From contig JABANP010000226.1 of the NCBI GenBank assembly GCA_013115135.1, positions 16,742-80,741 of the forward strand: a DNA stretch of 64,000 nt, given 5' to 3'. Within the stretch, counting starts at the first letter, position 1; each line of letters begins with the position of its first letter. This DNA is from Perkinsus olseni. Lineage: Eukaryota; Perkinsozoa; Perkinsida; Perkinsidae. Positions 22,395 through 32,258 of the stretch are shown in pieces. Under the pieces are notes generated by a model. That model was not told the origin of the DNA and did no database searches. It saw nothing but the letters and a program-made list of their open reading frames with translations. The position numbers and the translations under genes are program-made.

Positions 22395-23640
22395 ATGGCC
22401 AGAGGGAAGAGAGGGAATGCCAAAGGATCGAAGCATCGGCGTGATGATAGAGCATCCCCACCTGAAGACCTCAGCAGAGTTCGGGCGATGCTGCGGAAGC
22501 TAGGGCTTGAAGTTCAAGAGGTGATCATCAGCTGTGGTGGGGTATCGTGCAAGTAGACGGACTTAACCAGCCTCTTTACGGTGGGTCCGAGGGAATTTTG
22601 CTAGCGGAGCGAAGCAGATGGTTCGGTCCTCCCGTTCAAGACACCAATACTCATAAAGGGGCTATCGAACCATTCCGCAAGGATGGCCTTGGTGCCTTGT
22701 ATAAGAAGATACTGTATCACCTCGACCACCACCGCAATGATAACACAATTCTGAAACTCGGGCTCTAATCTGGAGTTGATTTTGGCGCTCAAAATATGGT
22801 GTCAAGAATCGACTCAAAATTCTTGAATTGGTTTATTAAACAGCACGCCGCTTTTTAGGTCCTTCCGGATGGCAACTGTCTGTTCAGGAGCTTCGCAATG
22901 CAGCTGAAGGAAGTCGAGACCTTCCACGACGAGTTCCGCCAGAATTGCTGCGACTGGCTGCGAGACCATCAAGAGATGTGAGAAGTGCACGCTTCGAGCT
23001 AAGATACTCGTGACGCCTGCACAGGTTCCAAGACTTTGTCGACTTATCGGAGGAAGGCTTCGACGACTATGATGAATACGTCTCGAACATGCGGCAGTCT
23101 ACCACCTGGGGTGGCCAGGTACGAGATGGGCGCCCTCTCTCCCTCTCCCTGCCCACCCTCCCCTTCAGGTTGAGCTCACCGCCCTCTGCGGGGCGTATGA
23201 TGTTGCTGCTCTGGTGATACGCGCCGAGGGGGTAAGAAGCGGATTCACTTGAAAATTTTCATTTTGAATTTTCTATTGTCCGTCTTACTATGGATTCCGC
23301 TACGTATCTTAGGTTAATTATGAGATCAAAGCGAAGGAGGTTGACCCTGAGGTTACTCGGTGTATCTTGTTAGCGTATCATGATGGTGAGCATTACAACT
23401 CAGTCGTCTGGGAGGACGGTCGACAACACACTCTCGCCGAGGTGGGGTACTGAGGTGCTTCGGTTGGAGTTGAATGATGATGTGGCTGTTGCAGGCTCGG
23501 GAACGCTTCGGCTCGTCAGAGGCTCCGATGGCTGAGCCAGAGTCTCCAAAAATTAGTCGTAAAAAATTGAAGAAAAAACAACAGAAAGATAAACGGAAAA
23601 TAAAGAGAAGTCTTCCCGGAAGACAAACGGTGATGAACGG
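22395..23640 (+). CDS. OTU-domain cysteine protease (deubiquitinase), OTUD3-like
   Basis: Exons 22395-22520, 22859-22977, 23025-23118, 23169-23231, 23313-23441 and one from 23494 splice in phase. The N-terminus is basic (MARGKRGNAKGSKHRR). The OTU core has the catalytic Asp-x-x-Cys motif in VLPDGNCLFRSF, the middle segment FQDFVDLSEEGFDDY, and the catalytic His in LLAYHDGEHYNSV. A Lys-rich tail (KKLKKKQQKDKRK) follows. The layout matches OTUD3-type deubiquitinases, which remove ubiquitin chains. The 3' end is unsettled: the open frame runs into the next gene, so a last splice or stop between 23640 and 23800 is missing from my model. Confidence 0.85.
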
Positions 23641-23808
23641 CACCCATCCGAAGGGCCCCACCTTGTGGAGGTGTAAATTCAGCGTTTCTGTTTCTCTGTG
23701 CGGTGTAAGGCACCACTGGTTGGACGGCGTCGCGGGAGAACTGTTGAAGTATTTTTCTTGGTGGAAAAGTCACTCGGCATCAGTCGCTACTTATTTTTCT
23801 CCTTTCCG

Positions 23809-24778
23809 ATGTCCTCCGCCCCCAGCGTGTTGGCTCGTAACATCAAGCCAGCTGAGTTCATCATGAAACTCGGGGCTGGTAGTGCTGGCGCTTTCTGACA
23901 CCTCTAGCTGTGGAAGTCTATTTTTCAGGTGGAGCTATCGAGGGTGGGTTCAAGATACCCAACTTGAGGAGGGCGCCGTTCTGGAAATTTATCTGGACTC
24001 AGCAATTCGTGGCGAGGTGACACTTGCCTTGGTCTTGTCAGTTTCGTTATCCGTGCCGATTTCGTCAGGCAGCACTTCTTCTCGGTGCATCACGCGGGTC
24101 TCCTGTTTTCCATGGCCTTCTTCTGGTGGACGGGCTGGTTCGACACCGCCCCTGTAGAACGGAGGGACAAGTACGAGCGGCGGCGGCAGAGCGTCGTCTG
24201 AATATTTTATGATACTGTCAGGTACTACATGAATGGTGCCAAGTTCCGCCTGCAGTCGGCGTATCACAATCCTGGCACTAGGCCAGCTTACAAGATAGCT
24301 CAGGAGCAGGCGAAGGTAGGAATTATTAGAGTGTGGTATACTGGTTCGGATGTCGTCGGGTAGGGAGGTTCATGAGTGTATTTTAACGACGATTTGCATG
24401 ACGTGATTTTCTGATGGTGTCTCATCGGAAATTTCGTTCGATTTTTCATCCCCCCAGAAACACCGCTTTCGCGGCATTTGCGTCGGCAGAAAATTTCTTG
24501 GGGTAAATTTTTCGTCTGAATTTTGTTTTCTTCGAGTGTTGTTTTTTCGGTATGCTGTTATATTTGTTTTGCAGATCCGCTACTTCTATCGTGGCTTCGA
24601 TCATCCCTACACCATCAACGAGGCCAAGGACCAACTGTGGAAGCTTCGAGAGAATTGGGTTATCCAAAACTACCCTGGGGTTCAGTACCCGTACGTGAGT
24701 AAACAGATGATGCCTCCACAGCTGCCGGACAAGATGTATAAGATTGCGACTATTGACGCCACTGAGGCGAAGCACTAG
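23809..24778 (+). CDS. Single-pass membrane protein, possibly mitochondrial; family not recognised
   Basis: Five exons (23809-23878, 23929-24016, 24069-24170, 24222-24315, 24575-24778) join in phase and end at TAG, giving about 185 residues. It starts MSSAPSVLARNIKPAEF, then FKIPNLRRAPFWKFIW and one hydrophobic helix (HAGLLFSMAFFWWTGWF). A soluble, Tyr- and Arg-rich C-terminal half follows (YYMNGAKFRLQSAY, YFYRGFDHPYTINEA). The pattern is that of accessory subunits of respiratory complexes or ATP synthase in alveolates. That is inference from shape and from the mitochondrial-looking gene next door; no named family was identified. Confidence 0.75.
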
Positions 24779-24926
24779 GGGGAGTTGAATGGGCTGTGCG
24801 TTTTCGCTCAAGGGCTATTTTTCTGTGGTATTGAATGGTAGCGTTGAGGAATCGCGAGGGCGGGTAAGATAGCAAGTATGAGTCGGGTGATGGTGGTTTT
24901 CAAGCCAAGTTCAAACTCCCATCCCC

Positions 24927-25399
24927 ATGTTACCTACTCGTATGCTATACAGCAGCTCGGCCGTCCTTCAGCGGTTCGGCCCAGCCCTGGCCCGGCCGGC
25001 TCTGGTTCGTCTCTCGACCGTGGCTGCGACGACGATGGGGTCTTCGTATCACCGTGCCATGCCTATTGGACGAGGGTTCAGCACCACTGCTACTGCTGAT
25101 GACGATGGAGCACATCATGAGGAGGCCAAGGGTGACCAACAGCAACAGTATAGCAAATCTAAAGAATTAGGGAATCCAATCAGTAGTAGGGGAGAGAATT
25201 TCGTGGCGCGCGAAACTGGCATTGGTGGGTTGTTTCAGCATGGGCTAACCCTACTGGTGGTCCGACCATCGACGACTACTCCTCGGATAATTGGAAGTGG
25301 GTCTTCCCCGTCGGCACTGGCCTGATCTTCTTCTTTGGTTGGATCAAGGGACGGAAGGATCGCAAGGAGAAGAACCTGATCAATGGAGTCCGGGTATGA
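24927..25399 (+). CDS. Small mitochondrial-targeted single-pass protein
   Basis: Two exons, 24927-25131 and 25239-25399, join in phase 1 to give about 121 residues ending at TGA. The first 55 residues are rich in Arg, Ser and Ala with no acid (MLPTRMLYSSSAVLQRF, then VRLSTVAATT), a classic mitochondrial presequence. The mature part has one helix (WVFPVGTGLIFFFGWI) followed by a basic tail (KGRKDRKEKN). The size and layout suit a small inner-membrane subunit of an oxidative phosphorylation complex. The particular complex cannot be told from the sequence. Confidence 0.75.
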
Positions 25400-25984
25400 G
25401 ACCGCCGTTAAATGTTTCTATTTTCTGTGCTATTCACTTCTATTCACAATCACAACCACCGTAAGATACTTCACCGAGTTTGTTTTCCCTAACTGCGTGG
25501 GGTTGCGTTCTCAATTCAGTTGGTCTTGGTCCCAGGTCTAAGCCCTCGAGGGGTTGCCGAGTAGTGTCTGTTTGTTGCTTATGAGCATCGATGTGACCTG
25601 TCCTATAGGGGACTACGTTCTTCCGCCGGAAGTACTCTTGTGGGAACCAGCGGGAAGAGACATGTTTACCCGGTTCAAGAATGGTGATCAGGAGAGAAGG
25701 ATATTCCTCAATGTAGTGTGTGAGGGAATATCAGTGATGATCAAGCGGGAGCTCCTCGGTGGGCGGTTTTACCAGTGTTAATGGGTGGTCACCTTGACTT
25801 AAGTTGAGTTAATTTGTCGTGGCGGTTGCTGGTCGTTCATGTGTGTGGCTTTTGTTTGAGCCCCAGCTGTCGCGGGTGGTGCAGGATAATGGTGCCTCTA
25901 CCTACCCTTCTAGTCGTGCTCGTCGAGGTGCGCTCAGCAGTCCATTTTTGTCGGTTTCGTCAGGACAGGGTTCATTGTTCTTGC

Positions 25985-27500
25985 TCTAGTAGGTAGAGCT
26001 GATGCCGCATGAGCTGAAAGCGATCGATGAGGTCTACGCCACACTGGAGCGTCGAGAAATCACGCTGGCTCGCCAGTTGGAGCCACGCATCTTACGGTAG
26101 TATTGGGATGGATGATATTAACTTCAGGTGCTAGCGTGTAACACGCTGCGTGTTGCTCTCTGATCTGAAGCATGAGTGACTTTGTGAGTGTGTTTGTCGC
26201 AAAGAAAGGTGTGTTGGGCGATGAAACTCAGCCGCGATGTTACGCTCCAATAAGGAGAGCTCAACGCCGAATGGAGGGGTTATGGGGACTTCCTAGAGGG
26301 AAGACAGTATAGGGACCAGTCGTTCTATGATACTGGTCACCCGAGGTTGTGTTTTGGTAGGTATCTCTACCATGCGCGCTTCAATGTGGACCGGGCTGTT
26401 AGGGAACTAGTTGAGACCCAGAAGTGGAGTAATGCACATCAGCGATGGTTTACAGGGCCTGTTTGTTTGAAACGTGCCTGAGGGCTTGATTGAGGGAGCA
26501 TGTGGAGTTTTTAGGGTTGGAGTACTTCAAGCAGCCGATGTGTGATGAGGATTTATTGCACGAGCTCAATACGGTGAGTACTCAGAGTGGACCTATGGCT
26601 AATGGTGATCCGAATGTGCCTGCACTACCTGGGAGTACCGTTCACAAGCCCATTGTGTGCATCGGCTGTGTGGTCTAGTGGTATGATTCTCGCTTTGGGT
26701 GCGAGAGGTCCCGAGTTCGATTCTCGGTCCAGCCCATTCTATTCTCAGGGCTTCCTTTATGTTAGTGGCCGAGATAAACTGCTACGACCTTGCCTCGTAG
26801 TGCAACCAAACTTGTTAGTGAAGGCAGGGGTATCCAAAGACAATGCCATCCGTACCAGCGTCTTCCTTTTGGAGTTCATTACTCGGTAGTGCTACAGCGA
26901 GCTGCTTTCCGGCGGAGGTCGCGTCTACCTGCCTACTGCTGAGTAGAGGCCTCGACGCTGCATAGTAGCCCGTTGTCATCACGAGAGCAGGTACATGTTG
27001 CTGCCGAGTAAAGTAGAATCGATTGCAATGATTGTTGACTTCGACGGTGTCGGCTTTGACGCGCCCTTTTCCACGGCTTTCGCCCTCTACAAAGTGAGTT
27101 GATGGAAGCTTGCGCTGGGCGTGAGAGAAGCTTCGTGCCGGAGCCTCAGGTGTTAGCACATCACTACATGGGTCGTATGGCAGCGATGTATCTCGTCAAC
27201 TTGCCTTCCTTCATGAAAACTGTAGTGCGTAAACTAGCCAGGAAAGTTATGACTGAGCGGCAGTTGCAGAAGAACCATATAGTGGCCGACGTGGGGGAAG
27301 ATCTCGCTAGGTGAGCGCCGGCGTGACTGGCGGTGACATGACTTTTACTCAACCCTGCACTGCTACTATCTTACCTTATTCAACCCTGTGCGAGGTACTT
27401 TGATGCTGATCAACTCGAGCGACGTTATGGTGGAGCTAAGGCCAACATCAAGCGTTACTACCCTATAACACACCTGAGCTCCAAGTGGGGAGACTCTTAG
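25985..27500 (+). CDS. CRAL-TRIO (Sec14-like) lipid-binding protein
   Basis: Exons near 25985-26099, 26370-26478, 26991-27093, 27150-27310 and 27395-27500 carry the domain in order. ELMPHELKAIDEVYATL and LEPRILRYLYHARFNVDRAV are the CRAL-TRIO N-terminal helices. SKVESIAMIVDFDGVGFD and HYMGRMAAMYLVNLPSFMK are the lipid-pocket core. QLERRYGGAK is the closing part of the domain, and a TAG follows at 27498. A short exon near 26510 (EYFKQPMCDEDLLHEL) is likely but its phase is unproven. The real start may lie further upstream. Sec14 proteins move or present phospholipids such as phosphatidylinositol. A tRNA-Pro sits inside one of its introns. Confidence 0.8.
26664..26735 (+). tRNA. tRNA-Pro(TGG)
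   Basis: 72-nt cloverleaf: D-arm GGTCTAGTGGTATGATT, anticodon stem CTCGC/GCGAG, loop TTTGGGT (anticodon TGG), T-arm GGTCCCGAGTTCGATTCTCGG. One acceptor-stem mismatch. It lies on the same strand as, and inside, the Sec14-like gene. Confidence 0.92.
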
Positions 27501-27629
27501 CCTGGGGCAACCATCCGCTCGTCTAGATATAATGGAAAGAAGGGGGCTTACGAGCAGCTTCTGAAAACTTGCCATCGGTAGCTGCTCCTTGTTCATCCCA
27601 GAAATTCACTAACCGCTTCTCTACTGTAG

Positions 27630-28250
27630 TTGTCTCGGCTTGCCGACAGTCCGAGGTCAGTTATGGCGGCGAGGGGTTCCACCGGCGCCTTTGAGGTTCG
27701 CCAGAGAGGCAATGCCGGTGTTTGAAGCTCTGGGCTTGCCCCAGCCTACGGTGTGTGGGGCTGCTCTCCCAATAGCTCCTGATGGAGCTCCTTCGTATCT
27801 TGCTTTAGTATGGCTGTTCATAGGTGATGCGGGTGTCCCAGGAGGATCTGCCATATGCGGACTTGCCGCCTCGTGAGGTAATCAAATTCATCACGTTCGA
27901 GCGGTGTCCATGATGGTGCATCTCCAGATTCCTACCGTGCCTGAGGGAACCACTGAGGACGTCCAACTGGATGAGCTAGATCATGTGAGCCCTGGATGGC
28001 TACTCCTAGGTTCATTCATGCTGCTGCCAGCTCTTGCTGTCCAAGAAGTGTTCAGTCGCCACGGTATTCCCGAACGCTCGAGGGGGGTATCAGGGGGATG
28101 TGAAGCAGCCGCCACGGCAGGTCATCTCGCTGTTATTCAGAGTGCTGGTCTTACCGATTCCCCTGTCTCTGGTCAGGTTGCCCCGTTATCAGTCGAAACA
28201 TCACTTTCGAGGAGCGGCTCCGAACTTCGTGAAACCGCCCGAGGTGTAGA
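27630..28250 (+). CDS. Hypothetical protein, weak gene model
   Basis: Coding-looking pieces in one direction: VSQEDLPYADLPPRE ending at GTAATC near 27878, IPTVPEGTTEDVQLDELDH (about 27931-27985) between AG and GTGAGC, and a last piece ending AAPNFVKPPEV with a TAG near 28249. Their junctions were not fully phased and no family was recognised. It could be an independent small gene or further exons of the Sec14-like locus. Confidence 0.35.
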
Positions 28251-28279
28251 GGAGATTCAAACGAGTTGGTAGTAGCAGC

Positions 28280-28853
28280 GGTGGAGGAGTGTCGGAACTG
28301 AAGATGCTCTGCTAGCAGATTAGCGAGCCTACGACGCCCAGGCAGCGAACGGCCCCACCGTCCTGGTTTGGTCCATGGCAGTGTTGCATGTGTTGAAGGC
28401 ATCTTTGGAGTCATCGCAATTTCATGGCGCGTGACGTTTTGTAGTATTCTTCCTACCGTCGTTCATTTATTGGACCGGACGTAGTTGCGTTGAAGTGTTC
28501 TTAAAATAGGGAAGAACTTTATTACGTAGGGGCAGGCAGCAATCTCCGTACTCTTCTGCTCCTAGGGGTTCAAAGTGCCGGTCTCAACACGAGCTGAGCA
28601 TAGTGAAACAGACGTTTCTCGGTTTATGAAATGGACTCTGATAGCCCTGCCCAGTGCAGAGTCATCGTATTTACTGCGACGTAATGGTATCTAGGCGAAG
28701 GCCCTGCCCTCGAGGTAGCCTCCCTAGCTTAGAAGTCAGAAGCGTTCATCTCGAGTATATCAGCTCTTCCTTCTATCAGCCTGGAATTTTATCTTCAGAA
28801 CTATCTTGGCTCTCTCGCAACTCTTTCATTTTAGCTTTTACTCATCAGTCAGC
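28280..28853. other. Intergenic stretch upstream of the Lgt-like array
   Basis: No confident coding frame. A pyrimidine-rich CTCTTTCATTTTAG about 20 nt before the first Lgt-like ATG is a good 3' splice acceptor, usable for an upstream intron or for spliced-leader addition. Confidence 0.4.
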
Positions 28854-31581
28854 ATGCCAGTCGTCGTGGAGTTTGCTAGGCCGAATCTTTTATTCACGGT
28901 GTTTGGTAACACCGCTGTCTTCTGCGGCACTGTTACTCGCTCTTGCATGGATTACGGGGGTCTCAGAGTTGCGTGGTCGTTACGTTTCCCCTGCCAGGTC
29001 AACCGGTATACGGCTATGGTCTGTGCATGGCGCTAGCATTCATGTCGGCGTTATTGCTGGGGGATGGGGAGCTCCGGAGGAAGGCACTCAAGGTACCTGG
29101 GCGGGTTGGGGCGAAAAAGCCCGAGAGTCGTCGTGTAGTGAAGGGGGCAGTGGTCTCGCCTGATTCCGCCTTCGCGTGATTGTAGTGGGGGACACGTCCG
29201 CGTCCTATAGGCCTCCGTTCAATTCTTATGACTTCGTCAGATTGACTCCTCGGCACTGCTGCTGTCGGCTATGATTGGAGGAATCCTCGGCTCTCGGTTG
29301 CATTACATGCTTACTTGGAACAGTTCAAGTGCCGTCTCCTTTTGGGATATGTCCACTGGTGAGGTCCTCCGCGTACTCCCGAGGGCTTCGATGTTGCCCT
29401 CCTCATGCAGGTCATTCATTTCAAGGCGGTCTGCTCGGTGGTATCGTCGGGACGACAGGGTAGCCAAGTAGTTCGGACCGGCCTGCCTGGTAGTTGCTGC
29501 GTTCTTCAGTTACACTAAGCTGTACTGCAAGGAGTCTATCGGTCGCATGTTGGATACGCTAGCCCCGCTTCTGCTCATAGGCCACGCCATAGGTAATATG
29601 CGCTACGGTTGGTTTGGCTATGGTGCCTTGGAGCCATACCTGTCCGAGGCAGGCTTCCGAGGCTCGCTGAAGCCTGCCGATATTGTACTTGTTGAAATGG
29701 GTTACCCATTATGGGTACTCCTCCTCCCCTTTGTCACTCCGCGCTTTACAGTGTTAGTATCACTCGTTTCTATACTCGGTAATGCTACGGATACACTCGA
29801 ATCGGAAGTCCCGATATGAACGGTAGACGAGCTACGACTTTGGCCGTTACCCGTTAACCGGGCGGCTGGTAAGGGTTCCTCAGCCGCAAGCCACAGCGAG
29901 CGCGTGCGGTCATAGCTTGGGTGGCCGATGCGAAAGCATCTTATGGCAGAATGCTCGCGAGGATGGGGAGTATTCAGCTTGCGTGTCTGAGAAGTGCTGA
30001 ATCAGAACCATAAATAGTGTGGAGTGCACATAGAAGGAACCGGTCGAGTTTTTATGGGGAGCACTGGAGGCAATCTCACTGGCTTCCGAGAGGTTGAAAT
30101 CTGGTGCGGAGCTCGATCTTCGATTGCTCGAAGCAGATTGCTTTAAGAGTAATTTGGATTGGATACCCAGTATCGGTATCTGATACCGATTGGATTTGAT
30201 ATCAAGATTTGTGCTGTGGCTTACTCTGGTTGGCAACAAGGCGCGGTTTCCACCCAGGTCATGTCGCCGAATGCCAATCTAAACCCTGGTGCGGAGCGAG
30301 TACAAATAAGCCCTTAAAGACTTCTGGGAAGCTTGGATAACAAGAAATAGCGAAGGGATGTTGCCAACATCCCTTCTCTATTTATTGGTATCCAAATCAT
30401 GTTGGTAGCACCCCGTTGCATCGTTGTCAAGCTATGCCGATGTCGGGTATGGCAGGCGGTGCTATATTAAGCCGTACGAGAGATGTCAAGAGGCTTTCGC
30501 CCCCGGCATGGCGAACGAAGAACTTGCCGTGGAGGGAGTCCCTGTAGTTGAACGTGATTCGCGGGCGAAGATTGGAAGGAGCGGGAAGAGCAGTATCGCA
30601 TGGAAGAGGAGGAGCGTGTCCTAATGCGTATCCAACCCCATTGGAGCACGCCCTACAGGCATATTTTTGCCATATAGCAAGACACACTCGAGGCATTCTC
30701 TAATCTTAACTACGTTGTTCTCACGACCTTTACTAGCGACCATCAGGGGTATCGGAACAAGAGTCGCTGTCTCAAGGAACTCTTTGAGGCGGGAAGCTGG
30801 TTACAGTGTTGTATTGACATCGATGATCGATTCGATCCTGTTTCACTGTGTCGGGTTGCATGGGCATAGCGAACGCGTAGAAACATTGATAAATCCGTAT
30901 GGGACATGATCCAGTATGTGAGGCGTCACCTCCTCCCTTCAGGTAAAATTGGTTGCTTCATATCGGGTGATGGCTGCTACGGTTACCCCACTGATGTCCC
31001 GTGGGCAATGAGCTTCCCCAACGGACTGGTCCCGACTACCATAGGTGAGCTACGGGACGGTGCTCATCCTCTCTTGTATTCGGATATCTTCAGCCGTCCA
31101 TCCAGCCCCACTGTATGAGATGATAACCTCGGGTGGGGTTGGACTGATATTATGGGCTAGGAGGAAGCAACGTGAAGCTGTTACCTGGGCTCAGGTCTCT
31201 GACTTCTTCGTTCTACTCGGATCCACTAGGTGAGGTCTCTGGAACCATCGGGTACAGATTGTACCGGACAATACTCGTGAAGCTTGTGATAACTTGATTT
31301 ACTGATTCACGCAGGACTCGCACGAGACAGGCTTATCTTCCGGCCTCTGCGATATCTTCCCAGTCCTGCTGGAACGAATGACGGTTATCCGAATAGCGTT
31401 CAGGTTCTTCGTGGAGAGGTATCGTGGCCATAACAGGTTGGAAGGTGTGGGTATCAGTCAGTATCAAGTGGTGGCTTTATGTTTTATACTGGCCGGTCTG
31501 ATTATGAGATTGGCGATCAACCGTGGATGGTTCTCTTCGGGGACTGAGAAGAAATCTAAGAAGAACGTACGGGCGAAGTAG
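28854..31581 (+). CDS. Lgt-like prolipoprotein diacylglyceryl transferase homologue, copy 1
   Basis: Eight exons: 28854-28905, 28998-29092, 29241-29358, 29411-29459, 29510-29592, 30943-31044, 31094-31229, 31404-31581. They total 813 nt with no stop before the TAG, so 270 residues, normal for Lgt. Family motifs appear in order: EFARPNLLFTVFGQPVYGYG (N-terminal helix), GSRLHYMLTW, FQGGLLGGIVG, LIGHAIGKIGCFISGDGCYG, VPWAMSFPNGLVPT, AVHPAPLYE, and RFFVERYRG then GISQYQ. In bacteria Lgt moves diacylglycerol from phosphatidylglycerol to a lipobox Cys in the inner membrane. Substrate and location here are unknown. Intron 5 is long (1350 nt). First of three tandem copies. I chose ATG 28854 because it precedes the conserved ARP motif; the frame is open further upstream. 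Confidence 0.9.
30690..30870 (+). repeat. Coding-like block inside intron 5 of Lgt copy 1
   Basis: The frame reads FSNLNYVVLTTFTSDHQGY, then SRCLKELFEAGSWL, before a stop. A similar block lies in intron 5 of copy 2. It looks like an old protein-coding fragment duplicated along with the locus; no family was recognised. Confidence 0.5.
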
Positions 31582-32258
31582 GAAGGGCATAATAGCGATG
31601 GTCATATGTCTTGTTTTTACTCGCCCTGATCTCTATCAAGAATCATCTGGTCATGTTGGTCTAAGTGAATTAGGGTATATCCTTGTGCCTAGCTATCTCG
31701 CTGGTCGTGTGTTTCAGGAAGAAGGACTGATTTGGTGTTGGCGATGATGTGACGGTGCCGAGCGGGTCATGCTGATTCTGCACAGCATGGCACTGCGGCA
31801 GCAGCACGGTTGTTAGCATGGAGTGCCTTTTCTTCCGCAGTGCGGGCTTGGATTTAGTGAGGGTGGAGGGCGCAGGGTATGTCAGCCTGACATTGTGACG
31901 GAGAAAGGTGTATGCCGGAGGACCTGGAGCCCCGAATGTCGTGAATGTCTCTCTCGAGTGTCGTTTTCCACATGCTGTTGGCTCGTGTTTCGGCATTCAC
32001 CAGGGTTTTTGGAAGAGTGGGGCGGGCGATATATCGTGGTTTGTCCGACAAACTATGTCGGGAGTGTAGCCTCTCCGGGCAGGGGACCCTGGGAGCTTTG
32101 ATATGTGAAGGCACTGTTGGTCAATCCGTATTCTGAATTCATCGCTTTTCTGGTGATGGAATCTAGCTTTTGGCAGCAAGGCTCCTCCCAGGCTCCAAAA
32201 CTGGCTCATGCGCCTGATGGTCCACGTCAAGGTCCAGTTCGCTTTGTTTGTTCCGAAG
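31582..32258. other. Spacer between Lgt copies 1 and 2
   Basis: No confident gene. It must hold the promoter and any trans-splice acceptor of copy 2. Confidence 0.4.

Noticed and set aside
24171..24221. Non-canonical intron border in the 23.8-kb gene
   Set aside because: Using the upstream donor GTACGA at 24171 gives a normal 51-nt GT-AG intron in phase.
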